DNA of 64,000 nucleotides from CAVTAV01 sp963732795 (GTDB lineage: Bacteria; Pseudomonadota; Alphaproteobacteria; CAVTAV01): assembly GCA_963732795.1 (NCBI GenBank), contig CAVTAV010000002.1, forward strand, positions 372,001-436,000, read 5' to 3'. Positions within the stretch are counted from its first letter, which is position 1. The number at the start of each line of letters is the position of its first letter. Positions 50,462-59,796 of the stretch are shown piece by piece. The notes under the pieces were generated by a model that saw only the letters and a list, made by a program, of their open reading frames with translations, was not told the origin of the DNA and ran no database searches. The position numbers and the translations under genes are program-made.

Positions 50462-53400
50462 TTACAGCCGCAGGGTGATCGCCTGGAGCATGAAGGCGTA
50501 GAGCGTGCCCATGTCGGAGACGAGGAGCTTCAAGAGGCCGGGCATCTGGGCTCGGCCACCGCCGCTGGCCGCGTTGGAGATCGCGTCACCGAACCAGGTC
50601 AGATAGGTCGACGCCGCCGCCTTGAACTTGGGGTCCGCCGTGTAGCGATGGCGCAAAACGGCGCGGCTCTTGCGGGAACCGAGCAGGACGTCGGTATGGC
50701 CCATCAGCGTTTCTTCGCCGCCGATATAGCGTTCCCACTGCTTGTCCGTGAGGGCGAAGTCGAAGACTTCGAGCGTGTCGACACCAACCGTTTCGGCACA
50801 TTCGACGATGTAGGCCGCGGCGGTGAGGAGGTCGTTGCGGCTGCGATCCGACGGCACGGATTTCATCGCAAGCTTGGCGCCCGCAAGGAAGGATTGGGTC
50901 GCCGGTGACAGGTTGTCCGACGCTTTGGCCGGCGCATGCGCCGCTGGCGTAGCCGGCTTCGCGATGGGCATGGGCTCGATATTGGCCTCTTGGGCATGGC
51001 GCTTGGCGGGCGCCGTCGCCGCAGAAAGCCTGGCGAGCACATCGCTCGACTCTTCGTCCAGTCGGCGGATTTCGTTGCGCAGTCCGTGAGTGGCCTGGGT
51101 TAGTGCCTCCACGACAGCTTTCGAACGGTCGTCGAGGTCGCCGGTGCTCTCGTCGAGCGACTTGCCGGCGTTAAGCAAGCCGGTCTTGGCGCTGGTCGCG
51201 GCCCGGGCGAAGGTCAGGATCTTCTGATCGAAAAGGTCGCCGACGCGGGAGATATCCTCGCGCGCGGCGGCCGATTTTTCGTGCAGATCGGCGGAGCGCT
51301 TGTCCAGGAGATTGCCGGCCGCGGTCAGATGCGCGACGGCCTGATCGGAGGCGCTCTTGAGGCCCAGATCACGCCCGTCCAGCTCGGCGCAAGCCTGCTT
51401 GATGCGCTCGGAGACCTCGTCCACGGTCGCGGCGATCGAGCCCATCTCCTCGCGCATCGCCTCCGTCGTCTGCTCGATATATTCGCGCGACATCTTCGCG
51501 GCGGTCTCCAGCTCGGTCGAGCGGCGGGAGAACTCGTCGCCGGCCGACGCGATATTCGATGCGGCATTGTCCGAAGCCGTGTCGAGCAACTCGGCATGCT
51601 GGTCGAGCAGGGTCTTGGCTTCCGCGAGCTTGGCCGCCAAGGTCGCGGCCAGCCGGCTCGCGACGCTTTCGAGGCCGTCCGTCCGCGTGGAGACGTGCTC
51701 GCCGAGGCGGTCGATCGTCGCCGAGATCTCCTCGCTCATGCGGGCCATCCGGCCGGACATATCCTCGTCGAGACGGGCGATCCTGCCGCTGACCTCTTCG
51801 TCCAGATGGGCGATCTTGTTCGAGATCTCCTGGTCGATCGAAGCAACCTTGTCGGCGACCAACTCGTCCATCCGGGCCATCTTCTCGGTGAACGTCTCGT
51901 CGACGCGGGAAATGCCGTCCGAGGCCTCCTCGCCGAGCCGCGTGACCATGCCGGAGAGCTTGTCGCCGGCGTCGGCAAGCTGGGTGCTGATTCCGCTGGC
52001 GGCGGTTTCGATCTCGCCGGCCTGCGACTTGAAATCTGAACCTGCCGTGGCGATACGATCGGTTGCGTCCTGGGCGGCCTCGGACATGGCGGCGGCCTGT
52101 TGACGCGCCGCATCGGCGAAGCGGTCGATGAGGTCGACGAACTGGGCGTCGGTCTGGGCCGCAAATTTGCGAGTCTCGCCGACGATGCCGGAGAGCGTCT
52201 CCTCGGCCCGGGTCGCGGCCTGCTCGGAAATCCAGGCGACCTCCATGGAGTGGGACCGGATCTTCTCCTCGATGGCGTTGACCACGGAGTCGACCGCGGA
52301 CTCTGCCGCGGAGGTCACGGTCTGGGCGTGATTGGCATATTGCTCCATCAGACGGCGCGCCGCGGCATCGGCGGATCCGGTCATCTCCTCGGTCTGATGC
52401 TTGAAGGCGTTGCTGGCGGTGTCGGCCCAATTCGCCGCGCGCTCGGCCGCGTCCTCCATGTTCCGCGAATGGGCCTTCATGGAATCTTCCATCTCGCTGC
52501 CCTGTGCGCGGAGGTCGCGGGCGAGCCGCTCCATCTCGCCACGCTCGGAATCGAGCACCGTACGCATATGCTCGGTGCGCTCGCCGACCATGCGGGTGAC
52601 GTCCATGAGGGAGTCGCCGCTCGCTCGGAACGAAGCCCCGATCACTTCGGCTTCGGAGGAGGCTTGATCGGTCGCGGCGCTGAGCTGATCGACATAGGCC
52701 GAGAACTTGCCGCTCAAGGAATTGGTCAGAGCCTCGGCGAGCTCGGTCACGCGGGTCAGCCGCGCCAGATGCTCGTCGAGCTTGACGCGGGCCTGATCGA
52801 TCCGGCTGGAAGCCTTGGAAATGGCATCGCGCGCAATCTCGTCGATCTTCTCGGACTGCTCGACGAAAGCGGCGCCGGCATCATGCACTTTACCGATAAT
52901 CCCCTCGGAGGTGGTCTGGAGCACGCCGGCCTGGTCGGAAAACGCTTTGACGGTCTCACTCGCTTTTTCGGCGGCGAGCTCGGAGACCCGCTGCATTTCT
53001 TGCGCATGAGAGCGCGTTTCATCCTCGAGACGCCGGCGCGCTTCTTCGGCGGTGACGTTGATCTGGCCCGCGAGATGTTCGAAATCGGCGGCGGCGTCGG
53101 TGATCGCCTTGCCTTGATTGGAGAAGGATGCGCTGATCTGGTCGGTTCGCGTGCTGACCTGATCGGCGATCTGGCCGAGTTCGTCGACCTCCTTGTGGAG
53201 ACGGCGGGCGATGAAGCCGGCGCGGTCGGCCGCGTGGTCGGCAGCGACGGTCAGGCTGAGGGAATGCTCGGCGAGGGTCTTGCCGACATTTTCGGCCTCG
53301 TCGGTCGCCTGTTTCGAAGCATCGCGCATCTTCGAGATCGAGCGGCCGAAGGCGTCGTCGATCTCGAGGCTGGCGTCGCGAATCCTTTCCGCCGAATTCT

Positions 53401-54187
53401 GGAACGTGTCCTCGATGCCGTTGCGCAAGCTCTCGGCCCGTTGGGTGGCCTCGGTCAGGGTTTCGGCATGGGTGGCGAGCAACGAGCCGGCCTGCTCGGC
53501 CTTGAGCACGGCCTGATCGGTCGCGCCGAATAGGTTGGAGGTCGCGGTGCTGACGATGGCCTCGATCTGGTCGGAGCGTGAGGTCAGATCCTTGACCAGG
53601 CCGATGAGGGCGTCGTTCTGCGACTTAAGTTGGGACTTGACGTAGTCGGCGTTGCGCGCGGCGGTCTCGGCGACGTCCAGCAGGCGCGAGGTGTGTCGTG
53701 CCATGCCGTCCTCGATCTCGGCGACGCGGTTGCGGGCGATCTCGGCCGCCTCGGTCAGACGGTGCGCGCCCTCGGCGATCGATGCCGACATGGCCGAGAC
53801 CTGCTGCGAGGTGAGGGCGGCCGGATTGGTTAGAAGCGCTTGATTGAGCCGGGAGTCGGCAGCGTTACGAAGATAGAGCGCGATCAGCCAGATCACCGCG
53901 AGAGGCGCCGAGACGCCCGCCGCCATCGCGGCCAGGTTGGGCGCGTCAAGCGTCATGTATTTGCCGGACAAGGCCATGAAGGCGACGTAACTGGCGCAGG
54001 CCCCGATCCAGACGATGGACAAAATCGTCGCGATCAGGAACTGGGCGTTACGCTTCGATGCGCTCCGCTTGCGCTGAGGCAATTGCTGAGGCGGCAGAAC
54101 CGGACCGGGACGCCCCTCATTGGCCGCAACGCCGGCCGTCGGGCTGACAGAGTCGTCTTCGCCAGCCGAAATCTTCATCTGGGACAT
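50462..54187 (-). CDS. Giant coiled-coil membrane protein (1241 residues), polar-growth-ring-like
   Basis: Two membrane helices near the N-terminus (about 48-72 and 86-106) leave a short cytoplasmic head and a very long helical body. Residues about 110-1090 are almost pure amphipathic helix rich in Ala, Glu, Asp, Ser. At about 771-840 seven 11-residue repeats are visible (IDQEISNKIAH, LDEEVSGRIAR, LDEDMSGRMAR and so on), the hendecad pattern of apolipoprotein-like proteins. A globular C-terminal domain (about 1105-1241) includes DRSRNDLLTAAAYIVEC and FALTDKQWERYIGG. The start at 54187 has GAAGGAAG upstream. In layout it resembles the Agrobacterium growth-pole-ring protein. The frame is intact over 3.7 kb in a window full of breaks. 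Confidence 0.85.
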   Translation of the reverse strand: MSQMKISAGEDDSVSPTAGVAANEGRPGPVLPPQQLPQRKRSASKRNAQFLIATILSIVWIGACASYVAFMALSGKYMTLDAPNLAAMAAGVSAPLAVIWLIALYLRNAADSRLNQALLTNPAALTSQQVSAMSASIAEGAHRLTEAAEIARNRVAEIEDGMARHTSRLLDVAETAARNADYVKSQLKSQNDALIGLVKDLTSRSDQIEAIVSTATSNLFGATDQAVLKAEQAGSLLATHAETLTEATQRAESLRNGIEDTFQNSAERIRDASLEIDDAFGRSISKMRDASKQATDEAENVGKTLAEHSLSLTVAADHAADRAGFIARRLHKEVDELGQIADQVSTRTDQISASFSNQGKAITDAAADFEHLAGQINVTAEEARRRLEDETRSHAQEMQRVSELAAEKASETVKAFSDQAGVLQTTSEGIIGKVHDAGAAFVEQSEKIDEIARDAISKASSRIDQARVKLDEHLARLTRVTELAEALTNSLSGKFSAYVDQLSAATDQASSEAEVIGASFRASGDSLMDVTRMVGERTEHMRTVLDSERGEMERLARDLRAQGSEMEDSMKAHSRNMEDAAERAANWADTASNAFKHQTEEMTGSADAAARRLMEQYANHAQTVTSAAESAVDSVVNAIEEKIRSHSMEVAWISEQAATRAEETLSGIVGETRKFAAQTDAQFVDLIDRFADAARQQAAAMSEAAQDATDRIATAGSDFKSQAGEIETAASGISTQLADAGDKLSGMVTRLGEEASDGISRVDETFTEKMARMDELVADKVASIDQEISNKIAHLDEEVSGRIARLDEDMSGRMARMSEEISATIDRLGEHVSTRTDGLESVASRLAATLAAKLAEAKTLLDQHAELLDTASDNAASNIASAGDEFSRRSTELETAAKMSREYIEQTTEAMREEMGSIAATVDEVSERIKQACAELDGRDLGLKSASDQAVAHLTAAGNLLDKRSADLHEKSAAAREDISRVGDLFDQKILTFARAATSAKTGLLNAGKSLDESTGDLDDRSKAVVEALTQATHGLRNEIRRLDEESSDVLARLSAATAPAKRHAQEANIEPMPIAKPATPAAHAPAKASDNLSPATQSFLAGAKLAMKSVPSDRSRNDLLTAAAYIVECAETVGVDTLEVFDFALTDKQWERYIGGEETLMGHTDVLLGSRKSRAVLRHRYTADPKFKAAASTYLTWFGDAISNAASGGGRAQMPGLLKLLVSDMGTLYAFMLQAITLRL

Positions 54188-54383
54188 CAGGACTTCCTTC
54201 GTAAAACTGCAATAAAGATCACTGATCCTTGATGCGCGGTCAACTACGGAAGTATCTGAATCATATAATGTTTCGGGAAACAATAAACCGGAATCGCGCA
54301 ATATGTTGGAATTAACTGTATTTCGCCGAACGCCTTTGCGTTCGCTTGGTTCACCTCCCTCGTTGCGCTAGACTGGAATCGAC

Positions 54384-54716
54384 ATGACGAGAGAATCACG
54401 GGCGGGTACGCGGGGGCCGACTCCGGCTCAACGGCGCTATTTGCGCGGCGGGTTGGATCAGCCGGGCGGTAAGCTGCCACTTTTCGATGAATACGGGCAG
54501 GAAGTCAGCCGGCGAACCGTCACAGCCTGCATCGAGCAGGGCTGGGCCGAGCCGTGGTTCTCCAATCCCACCAAGCCCGACTGGCTGGTCTGCAAATTGA
54601 CGGAGGCACGGGGCGACGGCTCGCCAAAGGCGGCCGGTCGCGCTCTCGCGAGCCTGCAAAGGCCGCTTCCGGCTGACCCGAGACCCGATTTAACCCGGCG
54701 AAAACCATTTTTTTAG
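54384..54716 (+). CDS. Hypothetical 110-residue protein
   Basis: ATG 54384 (MTRESRAGTRGPTPAQRRYL). A compact conserved-looking core LRGGLDQPGGKLPLFDEYGQ, TVTACIEQGWAEPWFSNP, KPDWLVCKLTEAR sits before a disordered Pro/Arg tail. I recall the same core in small uncharacterised proteins of Rhodospirillales-type bacteria, perhaps a winged-helix. Divergent from the giant coiled-coil gene, sharing a 196-base promoter region, and 27 bases before the Hpt gene. Confidence 0.65.
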   Translation: MTRESRAGTRGPTPAQRRYLRGGLDQPGGKLPLFDEYGQEVSRRTVTACIEQGWAEPWFSNPTKPDWLVCKLTEARGDGSPKAAGRALASLQRPLPADPRPDLTRRKPFF

Positions 54717-54743
54717 TGGTCGTCCGGCTAATTTGCCGGCATT

Positions 54744-55094
54744 ATGAGCGCTGGCCGTTCCGACTTAGTGGTAGATCTCGACCATCTGGCCCAATATACC
54801 TCCGGCGACCGGGCGCTGGAGGCGGAGCTCTTCGACTTGTTCCTGACCAACGGAAAAACCTATGTGGCGGCGATGAGGGCCGCGCCGGACCTCGCGGAAT
54901 GGCGCCAGGCCGCGCATACGCTCAAGGGATCGGCCCGCGGGATCGGCGCCATGGTGGTTGCCCGGCTGAGCGAGGCGGCGGAAGGCTTGGCGGCCGAGCC
55001 GTCTGCGGAGGAGAAAGCCCGGCTGACCGAAGAGCTGGCGGCCGCCCTTGCAGAGGTCGAGGCCTTCGCCAGGGCGCGCGAGACCGCGCCGTAA
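54744..55094 (+). CDS. Histidine-phosphotransfer (Hpt) protein
   Basis: A 116-residue four-helix Hpt domain protein. The phosphorylatable His 58 lies in AAHTLKGSARGIGAMVVA, the classic HxLKG motif, followed by acidic helices. No kinase core or receiver is fused. Six bases separate it from the response regulator, suggesting one phosphorelay unit. ATG 54744, frame intact. Confidence 0.9.
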   Translation: MSAGRSDLVVDLDHLAQYTSGDRALEAELFDLFLTNGKTYVAAMRAAPDLAEWRQAAHTLKGSARGIGAMVVARLSEAAEGLAAEPSAEEKARLTEELAAALAEVEAFARARETAP

Positions 55095-55100
55095 CCGTCG

Positions 55101-55666
55101 ATGGCCGATTTTTCCTTCAGATCCTTTCGTATCCTGGTCGATCGACGATTCCTCGGCGATCCGCCAGCTTATCCATTCCACGCTCGACATTATCGGCGTA
55201 GGCACGGTCGAGGTCGCGGCCCATGGCGGCGAGGCCGTTGAGCATCTTAAAGAAGTCCGCCAAACCCATGGCGGATCGGCGTTATCGGCCGGGCGGCTCA
55301 TCCATCGATTCGTCATGACGAATGTCGATATGCCGACCGTCGACGGCATGATGCTGCTCCGCTGGATTCCGCCGGCATGAGGAATTGCCCGACCGGTTCA
55401 TGCCGGTGATCATGGTGTCGAGCTATGCCGATCCTGCGAAGGTGCGGGAGGCGCGGGACGCGGGCGTCACCGAGTTCGTCGCCAAGCCCTTCACCATCGC
55501 CAGCATCTGCAGCCGGCTGATCAACGTGATCGAGCGGCCGCGCCAGTTCGTCCAGACCGCGGATTATTTCGGGCCGGATCGCCGTCGCCGGTCGATGCCC
55601 TATGACGGGCCCGACCGCCGGGTGCTCACCGAAGACGATCCCGGCGTGGAGGTCATCCATGACTGA
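55101..55666 (+). CDS. Single-domain-type response regulator with C-terminal tail, frame-broken
   Basis: About 188 residues. ATG 55101. Removing one base of GATC 55140-55143 restores ILVVDDSSAIRQLIHSTLDI, the acidic pocket. FVMTNVDMPTVDGMMLLRW holds the phospho-acceptor Asp. After a frame change near 55372, MPVIMVSSYADP and VAKPFTIASI give the Thr/Ser and Lys switch residues. The tail (YFGPDRRRRSMPYDGPDRR) is a basic linker with no DNA-binding domain. It overlaps the next gene by eight bases. Confidence 0.87.
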
Positions 55667-56162
55667 CGCCCAGGGCAAGGAGCCGAAGGTCCGGTTCTAC
55701 CGCTTCGCCAACCGCCTGCAATCCAAGACCGGCGTGCCGGCCGGGACGACCGGGCGGATCTCGCCTGAAGCCCTGGCCAAGGCCCAGACGGCGATCGACG
55801 AAATGGCTCAGGACTATCCGGATTGGGCGATCGGCCAGCTCGATCAGCTCGCCGACCGTCACAAGCGTCTGGTCTTCTCGCCCGATGCGCGGGCCGAGCA
55901 TTACAAGGAAATTCACCGCATCGCCCACGACATGAAAGGGCAGGGCGGCACCTTCGGTTATCCCCTGGTCTCGTCAATCTCCGAATCGCTGTACCGGACG
56001 ACCACGACCGAGGCGAAGTACACGGATTCGGAGGTCGAAATCGTCAAGGCCCATATCGATTCCATCCGGGTGATTCTCAATTCCCGGATCAAGGATCCCG
56101 AAGGCGAAGTCGGTCAGCGCGTGCAGCGCGTCCTGGAAAGCGTCATCAAGAAATTGCGGTGA
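55659..56162 (+). CDS. Second Hpt-like protein
   Basis: A 167-residue protein. The C-terminal half has IHRIAHDMKGQGGTFGYPLV, with His 90 in an HDMKGQG motif, the same HxxKG pattern as Hpt domains. The N-terminal 60 residues are a helical extension, and the last 40 form a long helix (VQRVLESVIKKLR). Start inside the response-regulator stop region. The Hpt-receiver-Hpt order without a kinase is unusual. Confidence 0.78.
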   Translation: MTDAQGKEPKVRFYRFANRLQSKTGVPAGTTGRISPEALAKAQTAIDEMAQDYPDWAIGQLDQLADRHKRLVFSPDARAEHYKEIHRIAHDMKGQGGTFGYPLVSSISESLYRTTTTEAKYTDSEVEIVKAHIDSIRVILNSRIKDPEGEVGQRVQRVLESVIKKLR

Positions 56163-56211
56163 CAGGATCGGGCGACGCCGCTAGGCTCCGGGTCCTGGAG
56201 GCAGAGTAATC

Positions 56212-57111
56212 ATGACGTCCAAGTCCCGGCCCCCACTTCAGATCGGCCCGTTGATTTCGACCGCGCTGGCGAAAGTCTGGCATTTCAAGCTCGAAGTCGG
56301 GCTTCTGTGGCTCGGCCTCGCGGTGAGCGCGCTCATTGTCCTGCCGTTTTCGTCGCGTCTCGAAGAGCAGGTTATCGCCGTCATGGGCACGGGCGGTGCG
56401 CTTCAGAACACGCCGGCCGACGACAACGCGGCGCTGAAGCTTCTGATCGTGTCGCTGATCGTTGGGTTCTTCGAGGCCGGGCTGGTCGTGCTGTGGCTCA
56501 GGGTCCTACGGCTTGGCACTGTTCTCGCCTTCGAGGGCGGGCTGAAGAAGCTCGCGGTCAGGGCGTTCGGCTTCTTTGTTCGCTGTTTGGCCCTGATGAT
56601 GGTCTTTGCCGGTGGGCTGATCATCTTCGCGGTCGTGCTGCGGATGATCTTGCGTGGAATCCTCGGCCCGAACGCCACGCTCGAAGTGACGCTCAACGAT
56701 CTGGTGCTGTTCGGAATCCTGCTCGTCATCCTGTTCGTGGCGCTTGCGATCCGGGTGAGCTTCGCCTTGATCTCGCCGGTCTTCGATGCCCCGGCCCCGC
56801 TCGAGAGGGCCTGGTCGCTTCTTGCCGGCAACACCTTGCGCCTGCTCGGCGCCGTGATCGTGGTCTGCTTCCCCGTCATCTTCCTCGGCTCGCTGCTCCG
56901 CGCCTCCGTTATCCGGCTCATCCCGGCATCGGCCGATGCCGCCGCCGCGGCCGCCGCGACGTCGCCCGGCATGGGCATCCTGATCGCGCTCACCTTGGTG
57001 AACTCGATCGTCGCCGCCGTCCAACTCGCTCTTGCGACGGCCCTGGTGATGGAAGCCTTCGATCAGCTCGGTGGCTGGGGCAGGGGACGCATCGTCTCCG
57101 AGGTGGTGTAA
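56212..57111 (+). CDS. Polytopic membrane protein of unknown function
   Basis: A 299-residue inner-membrane protein with about six helices: LLWLGLAVSALIVLPF, LKLLIVSLIVGFFEAGLVVL, CLALMMVFAGGLIIFAVVL, LVLFGILLVILFVALAI, LLGAVIVVCFPVIFLGSL and ILIALTLVNSIVAAVQLAL. An Ala-run (AAAAAAAT) lies before the last. ATG 56212, intact. The stop is 5 bases from that of the convergent VWA gene. No family assigned. Confidence 0.75.
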   Translation: MTSKSRPPLQIGPLISTALAKVWHFKLEVGLLWLGLAVSALIVLPFSSRLEEQVIAVMGTGGALQNTPADDNAALKLLIVSLIVGFFEAGLVVLWLRVLRLGTVLAFEGGLKKLAVRAFGFFVRCLALMMVFAGGLIIFAVVLRMILRGILGPNATLEVTLNDLVLFGILLVILFVALAIRVSFALISPVFDAPAPLERAWSLLAGNTLRLLGAVIVVCFPVIFLGSLLRASVIRLIPASADAAAAAAATSPGMGILIALTLVNSIVAAVQLALATALVMEAFDQLGGWGRGRIVSEVV

Positions 57112-57116
57112 CCGCG

Positions 57117-58298
57117 TTAGCGTTTCAGCTCCGCCATCGCGGCGTCGAGGCCTTCCAGGGTCAGCGGATACATCCGGCCGGACATCAATCTCTGCATCAT
57201 CTCGATTGACGAGGTGTAATGCCAATGCTCGGGCGGCAGGGGATTGAGCCAGACCGCCTTGGGATAGACGTCGAGGATCCGCCGCATCCAGACCTCCCCC
57301 GATTCCTCGTTCCAGTGCTCGACGCTGCCGCCGGGATAGACGATCTCGTAGGGGCTCATCGAGGCGTCGCCGACGAAGATGACCTTGTAATCGTGAGGGA
57401 AGGTCCGCAGCACCTCCAGGGTCGGCGTGCGGTCGGCGAAGCGCCGCACATTGTCCTGCCAGACGCCCTCATAGAGGCAATTGTGGAAATAGAAGAATTC
57501 GAGATGTTTGAACTCGGATCGTGCCGCCGAGAACAGCTCCTCGCAGATCTGGATATGCGGGTCCATCGAGCCGCCGACATCGAAGAAGATCAGTACCTTT
57601 ATGGCGTTGTGACGTTCCGGAACCATGCGGAGGTCGAGGAAGCCACCGTTCCTGGCGGTCGAGTTGATCGTGTCGGGAAGGTCGAGCTCCTCGGTCGCGC
57701 CTTCGCGGGCGAACTTGCGCAGGCGTCTGAGCGCGATCTTGATGTTGCGGGTGCCGAGCTCGACCGTGTCGTCGAGATTCTTGAACTCGCGCTTGTCCCA
57801 GACCTTGACCGCGCGGTTGTGCCGGTTCTTCTCCTGGCCGATACGGATGCCTTCGGGATTGTAGCCATAGGCGCCAAAGGGTGACGTGCCGCCGGTGCCG
57901 ATCCATTTGCTGCCGCCTTCATGACGCTCGCGCTGCTCGGCGAGGCGTTTGCGCAACGTCTCCATCAGCTTGTCCCAGCCGCCCAGCGACTCGATCTTCG
58001 CCTTCTCCTCCTCGGTGAGGAATTTCTCGCTCAGCGCCTTCAGCCATTCGAGCGGGATTTCGGCGAAGCCGGTCTCGACGTCGGCCGGCTCCAGCCCCTT
58101 GAAGCACTCCCCGAAGACGCGGTCAAACCGGTCGAGATTCTTCTCGTCCTTCACCAGCGCGGCGCGGCTCAGATAATAGAATTCGTCGACATCGAATCGG
58201 GCGACGCCCTTCTCCAGGGCCTCGATCAAGGTCAGATATTCCCGGAGCGAAACCGGGATTTTCGCCTCGCGCAGCGCAAAGAAAAAGTCGGTAAACAT
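57117..58298 (-). CDS. CoxE-like VWA-domain protein
   Basis: A 393-residue cytoplasmic protein. MFTDFFFALREAKIPVSLRE is the family's N-terminal block. The von Willebrand A domain has the MIDAS start FFDVGGSM (Asp 240 to Ser 244). The family partners MoxR-type AAA ATPases in metal insertion or complex assembly. Here the MoxR gene lies 1.5 kb away on the same strand, with a divergent gene between. ATG 58298 preferred over upstream in-frame starts. Confidence 0.9.
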   Translation of the reverse strand: MFTDFFFALREAKIPVSLREYLTLIEALEKGVARFDVDEFYYLSRAALVKDEKNLDRFDRVFGECFKGLEPADVETGFAEIPLEWLKALSEKFLTEEEKAKIESLGGWDKLMETLRKRLAEQRERHEGGSKWIGTGGTSPFGAYGYNPEGIRIGQEKNRHNRAVKVWDKREFKNLDDTVELGTRNIKIALRRLRKFAREGATEELDLPDTINSTARNGGFLDLRMVPERHNAIKVLIFFDVGGSMDPHIQICEELFSAARSEFKHLEFFYFHNCLYEGVWQDNVRRFADRTPTLEVLRTFPHDYKVIFVGDASMSPYEIVYPGGSVEHWNEESGEVWMRRILDVYPKAVWLNPLPPEHWHYTSSIEMMQRLMSGRMYPLTLEGLDAAMAELKR

Positions 58299-58433
58299 TG
58301 ACTCGGGCCAGCTCCTGTCAGATCTTGGCCCAGCATAGTCAGATGGCGGACTGACGTTAAGCGCGTTGACCAATCGTGGGCTCGGCGGAAGAGGCGGAGT
58401 GCTCCCCTTCCGCAGAAGCATGGGAGAGACGCC

Positions 58434-59633
58434 ATGAACGCACGTATCGCCTGTATTCTCGCTTCAGTGTTGATTTTGCTTGGTTCGACCGTCGCCTTCG
58501 CGGCGGAGTCGGTCGAGCCGAAGACCGGCGGAAACGTTTCCTGGCTCGGCACGATCGACGACGACGTGTTCGGCGCGGGCCAGACCGTGGATGTCGACGC
58601 CGAGATTTCCGGCGACGCCTTTCTCACCGGCGGCACGGTGACGACCGCCGGGAGCGTCCAGCGGTCGGTCTATGCCTCCGGCGGCAAGCTTCGGCTGAAA
58701 GGCGATGTCGGCAGCGACCTCATCGGTGCCGGCGGCGACGTCGAATCCACCAGTAATGTCGGGCACAACCTCGTGTTGGCCGGCGGCGACGTGACAATCA
58801 CCGGCGACATAACCGGCCGGGCAATTGCCGCGGGCGGGCATGTTCAACTCGGCCGAATGGCCATGGTCCATCGCGACGCCTGGCTGGCCGGCGGATCGGT
58901 GGAGGTCGACGGAAACGTCGCGGGCGGGGCCAAACTGACTGGCGGAACCATCGTGATCCGCGGCCATATCGCGGGCAATGTGATGGCGCGCGGTCAGAAG
59001 GTCGAGCTGCAATCCGGCGCGCGCATCGACGGCAATCTCGACGTCTACAGCCCCGACGATCCGGTGATCGACAGCGGCGCGACGGTCGGCGGCACGGTCA
59101 GCAAGCACGTCACGGCGTCGCAGATGAAATGGGTCGGGGGATTCGTCTGGATCGCCGTCATCTTGACAGTGATCTTCTATGTCTTTTTGTTCCTGGTCGG
59201 GCTTCTGATGGTCGTGTTCGGCCCACTCTTCGTCGAGCGAAGCCACGAGATTCTGACGCGTCAGGGATTCGCGGCTCTCGGGGTCGGTGCCGTGATCACG
59301 CTGGCGACGCCACCGGTGGTCCTGCTTCTGATGATCTCGATCATCGGCATCCCATTCGCCCTGGCGCTGATCCTGGTGTACGGCCTGGCGACCATGCTCG
59401 CGATCCCCGTGCTCGGGACATCGGTTGCCTTCAGCTTGGCGGGCAGAACCGCCCGCGGCATAACACGCGGCCGGGTGATCCTCTATTACGTGCTCGTGCT
59501 CGTCGTGCTCTGGGTGATCGGCTGGATCCCCTTCCTCGGCGCCCTGGCCTGGTTCATCTTCGGCATGCTCGGCATCGGCATCATGGCGCTGCACATTTTC
59601 GGCGGGAGACGACGGGCGGTTGCGGCGGCTTAG
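58434..59633 (+). CDS. Secreted bactofilin-like beta-helix protein with C-terminal membrane helices
   Basis: A 399-residue protein. Signal peptide (ACILASVLILLGSTVAFA), then about 200 residues of regularly spaced Gly-rich beta turns (GDAFLTGGTVTTAGSV, GDVGSDLIGAGGDVES, GNVAGGAKLTGGTIVIRG) typical of polymer-forming bactofilin/DUF583 repeats. Several membrane helices (FVWIAVILTVIFYVFLFLV onward) form the C-terminal third. A GGGAGAG site precedes ATG 58434. Exported rather than cytoplasmic placement of the beta-helix is unlike classic bactofilins. Confidence 0.83.
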   Translation: MNARIACILASVLILLGSTVAFAAESVEPKTGGNVSWLGTIDDDVFGAGQTVDVDAEISGDAFLTGGTVTTAGSVQRSVYASGGKLRLKGDVGSDLIGAGGDVESTSNVGHNLVLAGGDVTITGDITGRAIAAGGHVQLGRMAMVHRDAWLAGGSVEVDGNVAGGAKLTGGTIVIRGHIAGNVMARGQKVELQSGARIDGNLDVYSPDDPVIDSGATVGGTVSKHVTASQMKWVGGFVWIAVILTVIFYVFLFLVGLLMVVFGPLFVERSHEILTRQGFAALGVGAVITLATPPVVLLLMISIIGIPFALALILVYGLATMLAIPVLGTSVAFSLAGRTARGITRGRVILYYVLVLVVLWVIGWIPFLGALAWFIFGMLGIGIMALHIFGGRRRAVAAA

Positions 59634-59667
59634 AGCCTCTTTTCGACTGGCCGAGGCGTCGCGCGCA

Positions 59668-59764
59668 TCACCCCCATCCAAACCTTCCCCCATCGAGGGG
59701 GAAGGCCGAAGGGATACGCTGCATAAGTTCCTCCCCCTCGATGGGGGAGGCTAGGTGGGGGTGA
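59668..59764. repeat. Palindromic intergenic repeat, copy B
   Basis: A 97-base element with the same ends (TCACCCCCATCCA, AGGTGGGGGTGA) and two inner stem-loops as copy A at 20551-20648. The middle (CGAAGGGATACGCTGCATAAG) differs from copy A. It lies between convergent genes. Confidence 0.85.
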
Positions 59765-59796
59765 CGCCCGAACTGCCTCGTGCTTAGGGGAGTTCC

